Assembly: GCA_010909165.1 (NCBI GenBank)
Contig: MU008192.1
Location: 186,001-250,000 of the forward strand
Reading direction: 5' to 3'
DNA length: 64,000 nt
DNA from: Anthoceros angustus
Lineage: Eukaryota > Streptophyta > Anthocerotopsida > Anthocerotales > Anthocerotaceae
A program made the translations under genes and the position numbers. The notes under the pieces are model-generated. The model made no database searches. It saw nothing but the letters and a program-made list of their open reading frames with translations, and was not told the origin of the DNA. Shown here in pieces: positions 31,926 through 44,483 of this stretch (position 1 is its first letter; every line of letters starts with the position of its first letter).

Positions 31926-34759
31926 TGCAGCTGCCGCAACCGCCAGCCAAGCCCAAGTGGGCACTTCCGGATTCCCCGACCTTGGGACTCCTCCAACAAC
32001 TATGGCCAAGCCCAAGCCCAAGCCCAAGCTCAAGCTCAGTGATCCGCGTCGTGTCGGGGGGACGGGTACTTGGCCCGGGGCATGCCATGCACGGCACTGC
32101 GGGAGAAAAGGAAATCACCCAGGGAGACCAGCAAGAGCTCTTGTGGCGGTGCTTCTTCCTGGATCCATCCGTGTGGTGGGACAACAGGGCGGACAAGAGG
32201 AGCCCCCGCCATCCCGACTTCAGGCACAAGACTTCCAAGGAGCCCCTGTGGCTAGACAGTCTCCACAAGCCTGGCTGGGTGGATTTGCAGCTAGCCCGAC
32301 TGGATCATATTCAGATGAGGGGGCTGCATGACTCAGACCCAGATGTAATGCTTCACACCTTGGAGCTGAATGACGCTGTCGAAGCTTTGGATGTCCTTGT
32401 GCACCAGGGATGTCAGATCAGCCCGACTGTCTTCTATCGTGTGCTCAAGCAGTGTGTGGCAGAGAAGGATCTTGGGTGTGGGAGGCGAATTCACAGTCTT
32501 GCTCTCACATCGGGGTGCGGGTCAAGTGCGTTCTTGGCCAACCACATCATTGGCATGTACGCTTCTCATGGCAAACTGGAGGAAGCAATGCAGGTTTTCA
32601 CTGGAGTGACCACCCCCGACGTCTACATGTGGTCCTCCATTATTTTGGCTCATGCACGGCATGGGCAGCCCACACAGGCGATCAGGCTGTATCGACAGAT
32701 GCGAGGAGCAGGCGTGAAGCCAGATAACCGCTTGTTTGTGGCAGCTCTTAAAGCTTGTGCCTCTGCACAAGACCTGCTTTCTGGCAAGCAGGTGCATGCT
32801 GATATTCGGGCCGGTGGTGGTGTGGAGACCGACGTGTTTGTTGGTAACAGCCTGGTGAATATGTACGCCAAGTGTGGAAGCTTGGAGGATGCTCGGGAGG
32901 TGTTTGATAGTTTGGTCAAAAGGGATGTGGTGTCATGGACTGCCATGATCACTGGATACACTCAGCAGGGGCGGGGTCGAGATGCCCTGCTTCTGTACGC
33001 TAGCATGCAGCAGGAGGTGGTCATCCCTGCTAATCGTGTTACATTCGTATGCCTTCTGCAAGCTTGCGCTGCAGTGGGGGCGCTGCAGCAGGGCAAGCAG
33101 CTGCACTCGGAGATCCGTGAAAGGGGCCTTGAAGCTGATTCTGTCATTGGCAACAGCCTGGTGAACATGTATGCCAAGTGCAGGAGTTTGGAGAATGCTC
33201 ACAAAGTGTTTGACACCCTGCCCAGAAGGGACGTGTGGACATGGAATGCAATGATCGCAGGATATGCTCAGCAGGGGCTGGGGCAAGAGGCCCTGTTGCT
33301 GTATGCAAGAATGCAACAGGAGGGCATCACTCCACCTGACCACGTCACATTCTCGTGCCTTCTTCAAGCATGTGCCAGTGTGGGAGCCCTGCAGGAAGGA
33401 AGGCAGCTTCACTCACAGATCCGTGAAAGGGGCCTTGAAACCGAAGCAGTCATCGGTAACTGCCTCGTGCATATGTATACTAAATGTGGGAGCTTAGACG
33501 ATGCTCGCAAGGTGTTTGACAATTTACCAATCCGAGATGCGGTAACTTGGACTGCCATGATTGCAGGGTATGTGCAGCAGGACAGTAGTCGAGAAGCCTT
33601 GGCCCTGTATGCAAGCATGCACCAGCAAGGTGTCAGTATGGTGGATCCTTTCACCTTGGTCTGCCTCCTGCGAGCATGTGCTAGCGTAGGAGCTCTGCAG
33701 CAGGGGCAGCAGCTTTGTGAACAGATCCATCACGCTGGACTGGAGGATGACGTCTACGTTGGCAGCTGCCTGGTGGATATGTACGCAAAGTGTGGAGGTT
33801 TGGAAGATGCTCGCCGGGTGTTTGATAGCTTGCCCGCAAAGAATCTGGTGACATGGACAGCGATGCTGAATGGGTATGCCGAGCATAACGACGGTAACAT
33901 GGCAATCCGTTGTTTTGAAGACATGCTTGAACAACGTATCCAGCCAGATGAGACGACTTTTACTTGTCTGTTTGTTGCATGCAGTCACGCTGGTCTGGTG
34001 CAGGAGGGCCAAAGGTATTTTAGGCTGATGGTTGAGGAACACGGAATTGTGCCCACCGATTATCACTACAGCTGCATGGTGGATCTTCTCGGCCGATCAG
34101 GGCAACTGGATGAGGCGGAAATCATATTGCACAACACTTCATTCGTGAATGACGTGATTGGCTGGAGAGCTTTACTGAGTGCTTGCAGGAGCTACGGTGA
34201 TGTAGAGCGGGGTCAGCGATGCTTTGACCACCTTGTAGAATTGGAACCTGAAAATGCCAGCTCATATTTGCTGCTCGGGAACATATATGCGAATGCAGGC
34301 AGGTGGGACATTGTGGGCAGGATAGAAAGGTTGCGGAAATCAGCGGGTGCTGTAAAGAAGCCTGCAAAGGCATGCATCGAAGTGAAGCAAGAGGTGCACG
34401 AGTTCACAGTGGGGGAAGAGAGGTCAGACATATCCTCCAAGCTCAGGAGTGTGAATACGAGGTTGAAGGAGGAAGGAGGCCACGTGCCACAGACACAATT
34501 AGTGTTGAAGTCAGTATCTGAGCAGGAGAAGGAGGATGCCCTGTGTGGGCATGCAGAGAAACTGGCATTGGCCTATGGTTTGCTGAATACACCCGACGGG
34601 ACACGTTTGGTAGTTACCAAGAATCTTCGAATGTGCAATGACTGTCACAGCAGCACGAAACTCATGTCCAGTCTAGAGAAGCGTGAGATCATTGTGAGAG
34701 ATGCACATAGAGTGCATCGTTTCCTGGATGGGTCCTGTTCGTGTCGGGATCGAAACTGA
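31919..34759 (+). CDS. PPR editing factor: PDF motif + PLS repeats + E + DYW:KP domain
   Basis: An intronless gene of 946 residues. Residues 73-121 (LLWRCFFLDPSVWWDNR, then PDFRHK and PLWL) match the PDF motif that binds ssDNA in plant OSB proteins. Then come about 15 PLS-class pentatricopeptide repeats (about 150-740), with repeated L/S motifs such as GNSLVNMYAKC, VVSWTAMITGY and CLLQACAAVGAL. E1/E2 motifs follow, then the DYW-type deaminase domain with HAE (878-880) and CNDCH (906-910). The PG box reads KKPAKACIEV and the protein ends DRN, marking the DYW:KP class found in plants with U-to-C editing. PLS proteins bind organelle RNA with one repeat per base. The N-terminus is not a classic transit peptide, so the true start or an upstream exon is uncertain. 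A paralogue lies at 1-558. Confidence 0.93.
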   Translation: MGVQLPQPPAKPKWALPDSPTLGLLQQLWPSPSPSPSSSSVIRVVSGGRVLGPGHAMHGTAGEKEITQGDQQELLWRCFFLDPSVWWDNRADKRSPRHPDFRHKTSKEPLWLDSLHKPGWVDLQLARLDHIQMRGLHDSDPDVMLHTLELNDAVEALDVLVHQGCQISPTVFYRVLKQCVAEKDLGCGRRIHSLALTSGCGSSAFLANHIIGMYASHGKLEEAMQVFTGVTTPDVYMWSSIILAHARHGQPTQAIRLYRQMRGAGVKPDNRLFVAALKACASAQDLLSGKQVHADIRAGGGVETDVFVGNSLVNMYAKCGSLEDAREVFDSLVKRDVVSWTAMITGYTQQGRGRDALLLYASMQQEVVIPANRVTFVCLLQACAAVGALQQGKQLHSEIRERGLEADSVIGNSLVNMYAKCRSLENAHKVFDTLPRRDVWTWNAMIAGYAQQGLGQEALLLYARMQQEGITPPDHVTFSCLLQACASVGALQEGRQLHSQIRERGLETEAVIGNCLVHMYTKCGSLDDARKVFDNLPIRDAVTWTAMIAGYVQQDSSREALALYASMHQQGVSMVDPFTLVCLLRACASVGALQQGQQLCEQIHHAGLEDDVYVGSCLVDMYAKCGGLEDARRVFDSLPAKNLVTWTAMLNGYAEHNDGNMAIRCFEDMLEQRIQPDETTFTCLFVACSHAGLVQEGQRYFRLMVEEHGIVPTDYHYSCMVDLLGRSGQLDEAEIILHNTSFVNDVIGWRALLSACRSYGDVERGQRCFDHLVELEPENASSYLLLGNIYANAGRWDIVGRIERLRKSAGAVKKPAKACIEVKQEVHEFTVGEERSDISSKLRSVNTRLKEEGGHVPQTQLVLKSVSEQEKEDALCGHAEKLALAYGLLNTPDGTRLVVTKNLRMCNDCHSSTKLMSSLEKREIIVRDAHRVHRFLDGSCSCRDRN

Positions 34760-34994
34760 CACCTTCCCATGACGTGCACGTGGGTGACACATACATAGAA
34801 AATTACTTGAGGCTAGGAAATAGGAATCTTGAGAAGACCTGGAACTTCGCAACTGCCATCATCGCCGTCTAACGCTTGTGGTTGGTAGTTCCTCAATTGA
34901 TCAAAGCAAGATTGCAATGCATGTAGATGAGGCTCTGTAGCTGTTGCTCCACCTCCTCTATGTCATGGCTGGTTTGCACTAAGTTTTCTCGTCG

Positions 34995-35355
34995 TAGAAG
35001 AAGTGTGGGAGAAAAGTGTGAATTCACATTTTCTTATACATAGGTCCTTCCGAGAAGCTGAGCGGTCCCGAACTTCCCTTCCATGGCATTGGCAATGCAT
35101 GGGGTAGAACTAAGTCTCCTCTTCTTAAAATTGTGTGGGAGAAAAGCGTGAATTCACGTTTTCTCTCTTCCAGGATTTCCTTCACGTGTACATAGGTATT
35201 TTAGAGAAGCTGGGCGGTTTCGAACTTCCCATCCCAAGCGTTGGCAGTGCACGGGGGTTGTGCAAAGTCCCCTGTCCTTAAAATTGTGTGGGAGAAAAGT
35301 ATGAATTCACGTTTTCACGTATGAACTTCCCATCCCAAGCATTGGCAGTGCATGC
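34995..35355. repeat. About 150-bp tandem repeat with internal palindrome, 2.5 copies
   Basis: The core GTGTGGGAGAAAAGYGTGAATTCAC followed by TTTTC occurs at about 35004, 35133 and 35287. It forms a near-perfect palindrome centred on GAATTC (AGAAAAGCGTG / CACGTTTTCT). Each copy is followed by GAAGCTG.GCGGT, CGAACTTCCC and GCATTGGCAGTGCA-like segments. It lies between the PPR gene and the convergent pectin acetylesterase. Confidence 0.85.
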
Positions 35356-35435
35356 CAAACCTGCTGCTAACATATCTGATGATGAGCCGATGATCCTTCA
35401 TCAAGGCAGGGAGGAGCTTCCGATGAGAGGGGGAG

Positions 35436-36749
35436 TCACCTGATCGGACAGGAGGGATTGCACGGGTAAGCGCAATCAACAAGGTGCGCAGGCTTGCGAT
35501 CGAAGTACCAATCCCCGACGGCATCCGCTATGGTCCTGCCATCCAGCTGCACCGCATGAGCCCCGTTCCAGGATATGGGCCACTCCGTCTGGCAATGCGT
35601 GAAGCAAGAGTCCACAAACATGCCGGAGCCGTTCTTATCCTTGAGCGGCTGCAACTCCTTGAGCATGGCGTCTCTGAAACCATGCACCACCTGCAACTGC
35701 TCTTCCGAACAGCGAGCCAAATCATCACGGCAGCGGTCCCACTGCCGGGGGGGATCCGAACCCCCTGGGACCAGCACATTCCGCACCTGCCAGTCGTCGT
35801 AGGGAGAATTGAGCACAAACAGCGGCGTGCGGATGTAGTGAACCAGAACTTCAGGGAAGAAACAGTCCAGCGCCGGCCGCGAAGCCGTGCAGGCTGCAGG
35901 AAGGCTCACTCCCGCTCCCTGCATCTCCACAACCCCGGCGTACAGATCCGCGATGGTAGGCCGGCCCGCCACATCCGGCACCCGCATAAAGAATCCGGCA
36001 TCGCTCAAGCACCGCACCCGCTTCGCCTCCGGAAGCAGCTCCGCAAAATCATCACAATGCAGCATGGCAGCAAGAGCCCCTGCTGAGCATCCTACCAGCA
36101 GGGCGTGCTCCGCGTCCTTGAGCCCTAGTCGCAGCAGATCTGCCATGACGGCTCTCCAAATTTCCCTGCCACGGAAGAAGATGCCGGCTTCCTCCTTGTC
36201 GGTGCCGTGGCCGGCGAAGGAGCCGCCATCGCAGTACCGCACCTTGACCCGCGTCCAGGGATGGAAGTCAGGGTTGGCAGCTGGAGAAGAGCTGAGAATG
36301 CCCTCGAAGGGCATGGCCTCCATGTAAGCCGAGGATCCGAGCCGAGTGCGGGCTCGGTGAACGCAATCCTTAACATCTCTGCACCATCCCCCGCCTTCCA
36401 GCATCACGATCCAGCTCTTGCTGCCGGGACCGCTGCCCTGCTGCAGGTGGTAGGCCGGCGGGGAGCCGTCAAGGCAGACTCCATCGCCCGGCTCCTCCAC
36501 CACCGTCTTCTCCACCATGATCACTCTCCTCTCCGACTCCGGCTCCGGCTCCGCCTCCTCCTGGCCGGGATCGGCCATGCCCCGGCTCTCCAGAGGCTTG
36601 TCGGGGTGCCATGTGAGAGACACGGCTGCCACAGCCAGCAGAATGGTGGCCAGGCCTGCCATGTACTCCATCCATCCCCATCGCCGCTTTGCTGCCTGCA
36701 GCGTCTCCCGGAATGGCCTCAGGTACGATCCTCCGCCTCGCGGCTGCAT
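35436..36749 (-). CDS. Pectin acetylesterase (CE13 family)
   Basis: A single-exon gene of 437 residues from ATG at 36749. Residues 27-47 form one hydrophobic segment (MEYMAGLATILLAVAAVSLTW) after a basic N-terminus, a signal anchor for the secretory path. The hydrolase core has LEGGGWC (oxyanion region), the nucleophile VGCSAG (Ser222), NSPYDDWQV (Asp318) and DSCFTHCQ (His385), the CE13 triad. Such enzymes remove acetyl groups from cell-wall pectin. The family usually has several introns in seed plants; none is seen here. High GC compared with its flanks. The open frame runs 36 codons further upstream, but that part has no homology and MQPRGGG is a better start. Confidence 0.92.
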   Translation of the reverse strand: MQPRGGGSYLRPFRETLQAAKRRWGWMEYMAGLATILLAVAAVSLTWHPDKPLESRGMADPGQEEAEPEPESERRVIMVEKTVVEEPGDGVCLDGSPPAYHLQQGSGPGSKSWIVMLEGGGWCRDVKDCVHRARTRLGSSAYMEAMPFEGILSSSPAANPDFHPWTRVKVRYCDGGSFAGHGTDKEEAGIFFRGREIWRAVMADLLRLGLKDAEHALLVGCSAGALAAMLHCDDFAELLPEAKRVRCLSDAGFFMRVPDVAGRPTIADLYAGVVEMQGAGVSLPAACTASRPALDCFFPEVLVHYIRTPLFVLNSPYDDWQVRNVLVPGGSDPPRQWDRCRDDLARCSEEQLQVVHGFRDAMLKELQPLKDKNGSGMFVDSCFTHCQTEWPISWNGAHAVQLDGRTIADAVGDWYFDRKPAHLVDCAYPCNPSCPIR

Positions 36750-36979
36750 TCTGCATTCCGCCACAACCTTCCACACAGCCACACACTTTTCCCCTAACTG
36801 ACAACTCACATACACACATCCACATACATACATGGACCAACATCCAAATATGTACATGGGCTACCACTACCATCCACATACATACACAAATATAAACATG
36901 TCTCATCTCATCTTCCACGCCCTCCAGACCAAGCACAAGTGATCCGGCCCGGGTCAGCCAGAATCGGAGTCGGTCGCCA

Positions 36980-37305
36980 ATGGACCCGCTACAGGTCGCA
37001 TTGCCCGTGCTGGGCATCGCTGCTGCTGCCGCCGTCACCTTCTACGCTGTGAGCTTCAAGGAAATGAGCGATGTGAGTGCTTTCTGAGAATGCCTGCCTT
37101 CCTGCCTGCCTGCCGGTCTGCTTGCCGCTAGCTTTAAATTTGAGAGGGGCCGGGGCCGGGGACGGGGGCTCATGATTGTGCGCAGAAATCGTTTGAGGAT
37201 CTTGACATCAAGTTGGCCACCAAGACCCAGCTCAAATCTGGCCAGACCTCCAAGCAGAGACGGCAACTGAGAAAGGTCCTGAAGGAGAAGAAGGCTGATT
37301 CATAA
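36980..37305 (+). CDS. Small single-pass membrane protein, 70 aa
   Basis: Two exons, 36980-37072 and 37186-37305, give 70 residues. It starts MDPLQVALPVLGIAAAAAV with a membrane helix to about residue 24, then KEMSD|KSFEDLD and a basic tail (SKQRRQLRKVLKEKK). The splice borders (GCGAT|GTGAGT and GCGCAG|AAATCG) are good and the frame is kept. The gene is divergent from the pectin acetylesterase (230 bp between starts). I do not recognise a family; the layout fits a tail-exposed ER or organelle membrane peptide. Too short for common open-frame cut-offs, so easily missed. Confidence 0.65.
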
Positions 37306-37471
37306 TCCCTGGTCTTCAGTCTTTTTACTCGAAGAACGCATGTAGAACTCAAGTTATTTGAATGTCGCATATGAAGTGTGGGTAGAGTAGTGGGCATGTG
37401 GTGTAAGTGAATGATGAGCCAGTGCTCCTGGCTCACAGCAACCCGACTCTTTGGTGATGGAACCTACCAGT

Positions 37472-40223
37472 CTACAACATTGACTGTGTAACATCACCGT
37501 TTTGCACTTTGCTTGAATGCGCTCCACCTTGCCCCATCTGTTGTGCTATCTCTCTTATAGATAGGATCAAGGCTAGTACTAGTGGCACAAGGACCAGGGC
37601 AGAGGCAATGCACACTACTAAGAACATCACGTTGGCTCTGCTGGCCTGGCCTGAGGAGGAATGCTCATGACAATTCATGACGTACAGAGCCGACTTGTGT
37701 CCTGGTAACACCACTGTGATGCTGTCTGTCAGGTCGCCCAGTACCTTGTTGCTCCAGCCATCCATCACGGAACACTTCCACTCGGAGTTCGGTGCACCTG
37801 CACGGACCTGCTCCATCATGTCCTTGAGGTCGGTGGAGATGGATGCTGAAAAGGACCCGAGATTGAAGAAGGCTATGTAGAACAGACCTGGGCATGACAC
37901 ACAACGCAAGTGCCAACCAACGTGGAGATGAAACATTTGCCATGTCCATGAAGTCAGTGAATATGGCTAGATTGTCTAAGCGGGATGGATACCTGCTGAG
38001 CCACGGGCAGCCCATACTCGGATGTCATCCAGCTCTGAGGCAGGCGTGCCCGACTCGGCACTCCTCACAAGCTGCAAGCCAAATCCTACAGCTGTCACTT
38101 CTTCTGCCCGCAAGCAACGCCGGCAAGATACATGCACTCTTTGCAAAGGCTGCAAAAGTGCAGGCTCGGTTCAATACCTCCAGGTTGCTGTAACTATGGT
38201 CGTTGATCTCGAGAACAAGACGGTGTGTGATTAGGTCATACATCCACTCATCGAGTCGCCGCAAATCGCCACCAAACATCAATGGGGATCTGGCCATGGT
38301 CCAAAGCGTGACCTGCAACGTATGCCCTGAGTGAAGGAAGGTGACACAGCAGCACAAAACAAGACACGAGGATTATGCAACAGCCTCTGCTCGAAGGGGG
38401 TACCAGCATCCTTTGTTCTTCTCGTGTGAAACTACACCAGCGGTAAGGCCCAACAGGTACACCTGCCCACATGATTTGGAAGTTTGTGAAGGTTTACTTG
38501 GAACAGATCACTCCTACCAGCCTAGATCTGAACTTGCAGAGAAGAGAACATATGCAAACGGAAATATTAAGACATCTGTACTTGGCTTTGAGAGGTAGCC
38601 TAACGGCATTGCATCTAAGTCCGGCCAAGATCTCCCGCCGTGCAATCCAGGCCCACCAATCAAGCTTGTGAACTGTCTGCCAAACAATTGGTAAGAGAAT
38701 CAGCCACCAACCAACTTGGCCAAAGCAAGTAAACGATTGTGCAAAAAGGAGACAGAGCGAGACCAAACTACCTGGCAAGGTCAAAGTGATGCCGAAGATG
38801 GGCCCATTTGTCCCAAATATCATTCGACACTCTGAAAGTGTGGCTCATATTTTGGACAAGGCTTGCCTCCTTTGTGGTGACATACTTTCCTGGTGAGATG
38901 GAGAACAGCATAGGGCGACCGGTAGCCTTTATGGCCTGTGCAAGTCAACCTACAGCAATGAGGAAGGACAGGCTCCAAGATTGTTGCACAACCGCTCATG
39001 GAGTAAATCTTGTGGCACACGATATGCAATGCCTAACCTCACCTCGTCCGCAGCAGCTATCTCATACAAGCGTAAATCAGGGCCACCAAAAACACAGTCC
39101 TGCTTCACTGGATCGTGTAAAGGCAGAAACAAGTACTGGGTTATAGATGCAGCAGCTGAGCTCCCATCAAAGACTTAAGCTGATCAGGGTTTTCAAGGAA
39201 AAAGCCTCACCAAGGTCAACACCCCATGAAGCAAACTGTTGATACAAGGAATTGATGTAGGCCCGGCCACCCTCTGAGCTAGTGTTCACGCCAAGAAAGC
39301 ATTTTATCATCCACCTACACTGGTCTTTTTCAACAGCAATGTCTCGTGCTCTCCATGGTCGCCCTCCTTCTCCATCTGGGCTTCCCTGGAGGGGCAACAA
39401 CACGTTTTTCAGAAAAGAAGCTGGGTGACACCCATTCACTTCTAACTCCTTGGGACCAATGGAAACTTGCACAGAGGTTCCACCTTGGCTCCATAGATGG
39501 GTGTGTTTTGGTCCACAGCAGCTGCAATTATGCCGTGCATGATGTGTATGCCAAGCTTGAGGCCCATAGCATGCACCCGGTCGGCAATGGGACGAAATCC
39601 TTGACCGTTTCGGGACGAAGGCCATCTTTCAGGATCAGGGATTGGGCGTCCCCATTCATCTATAACATCAAAACCCAAAGACTTGACATGTGATCCAGGC
39701 TTGAGCTGGCGATACCACAGCCAGTCCACCACCACATACTGCCCCACATACCACACATACCACAGTGTAAGGGGCAAAAAAAGGTGCGAGCAAGAGGAAG
39801 AGCTCTTGAGGTGGATTGCAAGTGCTTCTTACCTCGTAGCCATAGGGTAGCAGCTTACGAGAAACAATCTCACAATTAGCTAAAAACTCGTCTTCGGTGA
39901 GAACCCAGGAGAAGGAGTTGTACGAATTCCATCCCCGAGGAGGTGTCATAGCCAGCCCTTGCCCTTTCTCGAAGTCTCTCACATGATTAGAGCTCCTGGT
40001 TGTTGCTTCACCCAGTCTGAAGCGGAGAAAGCAGCATACCTGTTAAATACTTGTTTCTATTCTATTCCATGCCATACCGTGCCATAAGATGCATGAAGTT
40101 TGCGCTTTCCAGGAGCAACAGCCCTTCAATCCGAGAGGGTAGCAGCAGCACAACAAACCTGAATCCAGCTACGACGCCGCACAGGAGGAGCAGCAGCAAG
40201 CAGAACCGTGCTGTGGGCGCCAT
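37472..40223 (-). CDS. Alpha-galactosidase-like protein (GH27) with C-terminal membrane helix
   Basis: About eleven exons. Clear ones are 40223-40159 (signal peptide MAPTARFCLLLLLLCGVVAG), 40016-39833, 39738-39484, 39385-39211, 39107-39043, 38935-38772 and 38676 downward. They are followed by blocks at about 38460-38400 (GPYRWCSFTREEQRML), 38310-38175 (VTLWTMARSPLMFGGDLRRL), 38035-37993 and 37890-37472. GH27 motifs are MTPPRGWNSYNSFSW, YVVVDWLWYR, GLKLGIHIMHGI, VKQDCVFGG (nucleophile Asp), RPMLFSISPG and WPDLDAMPLG. The enzyme would remove alpha-galactosyl groups in the wall, apoplast or vacuole. The last exon adds a single hydrophobic segment (FLVVCIASALVLVPLVLAL) and a short polar tail, so the protein appears membrane-anchored. 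The first-exon and last-exon ends are clear; internal borders after 38676 are approximate. Confidence 0.85.
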
Positions 40224-40418
40224 CAGGCAGCAGGCCTCGCCCGAAGGAGGCAGAATGGTCCCACGAGGGAAGGAGGCAAAATTGTCTCAATCGGGCAAGC
40301 AGTGAAAGTGTTGTGTGAAGTTAAAGAAGCTTTAGGCATGAGAGTCAAGGCGCTCGTTGGCTTTGTGTGTGAGGTGTGACGAGAACAACAAGGCGCAGCA
40401 GGTGCTCAGGGTGCGGTG

Positions 40419-41530
40419 ATGGCGATGATGGCAGTAAGCTCTGGGGAGTCCTTCAAGCTCCCCAACTTCTACAACTATCCTCCCTATTTCACGTGAGAAG
40501 ATGGGTGTGCGTTACGACTTGTCTGATCTGGGCTAGGATGCACCATGCCCAGCAAAGCATATCATAAGGGTGTGTCTCTTGCAATTGTGTGTGTACAGGT
40601 TGCAACCGATGAGGGACACACGGGAAAAGCAAGTGCAGCTGTGGAAGGAGCTCATCCTCCAGTACTGTAAAGCGCACAAGATCTTTGTAGTGAACTTGGA
40701 GGAAGAATTTCCCCTTTTCGTGAATCCCACAATTGAGCGTATGTAAAATTGGTCAGCCAGGCCACACACAATGGCTGACGCATGCAAACGGCACCTGCTG
40801 CTTGTAATTGTTGTTGTTTTGCTTGGGTGATAATTGGAATTGTGTGCTGCGCAGGAAAACTGAGTAATGAAGCCAGGGAAGTCTTCCTTGGGGCTCTGGT
40901 TGCAGAAGGTAAGGTAACCTCATGGTTGTTTCATAAAAAGTGAGAGATTGGACAGCAATGCTAGGTTGGAGTCTCAACACAGTTGGATGTGTGGCTTTTG
41001 GCTTTTGGTGCATCCGACTGCGTGCAGGAAGAGGGGAGTGGTTGGACAAATCTCATCGGAGGTGTCTGATCCTCTGGAGGAGGATACAGGACTGGGCTGA
41101 CTGGATCTTGCAGTTTGTAAGTTGTGACCTGCCTGGCCCTGTGCAGCTTTGGCACTCCATTGTCACTCACTCACCGATCATTTGGAATTGATTGGATGTT
41201 GGATCAGGTTCGCAACAATGGGCTTGGGGACAGTGTGATGACCTTGGAAGAAATTAGATCAGGAGACGAGACACGTGGTTCAGGTGTGACCCATCACTTT
41301 CGTGTGCCAAGCCTCATTGAGAAGGACAGGGCAGGACTGGGTCTGGCATTTCATTCTTCTTCGTTTCCTTGTCCAACCCTTGACTGACATACATGCTCGA
41401 GTTTGTCGCAGAAATTGAAGGCATTGATCGGACGATTTTGACCCGAGCTCTCAAGATCCTTGAGCAGCGGGGCAAAGCTGCTGTATTTACAGGAGCATCT
41501 ACAGATGAGGGCGTCAAGTTCTCTGTCTGA
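40419..41530 (+). CDS. VPS25: ESCRT-II subunit VPS25
   Basis: Six exons, 40419-40492, 40599-40738, 40855-40908, 41028-41116, 41208-41283 and 41412-41530, give 183 residues. The protein reads FKLPNFYNYPPYFTLQP, TREKQVQLWKELILQYCK, LSNEAREVFLGALVAEG, DKSHRRCLILWRRIQDWADW and GVKFSV at the end. The PPYFTLQP motif near the N-terminus contacts the VPS22/VPS36 core; two winged-helix domains follow. VPS25 recruits ESCRT-III during sorting of ubiquitinated cargo into multivesicular bodies. The gene is divergent from the alpha-galactosidase (195 bp between starts). Confidence 0.93.
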
Positions 41531-44189
<2,659 letters not shown>

Positions 44190-44483
44190 GACGTCACTGC
44201 CATGCAGAGCAGCATCACCTGCGACTACAATGCATCGACACACCTACGGAGACCACAGACATATTACTGCAGGGACGAGAGCAGCACCCGCCACTGTTTT
44301 CCTCCTAAGGCAAATGCCTTCACAGCATGAATGAATGTATGTAGTCGCCTAGTACACTATGTATGTTGTGGGAGGCTTGCTGTCGCAACAGCAGAACCGT
44401 TACAGCATTCATACCAAATCAGGGTCTGTGCACGTGTACTGGGTAAGATCCACACATGAGACGACAGACAAAAGCGAAATTGC

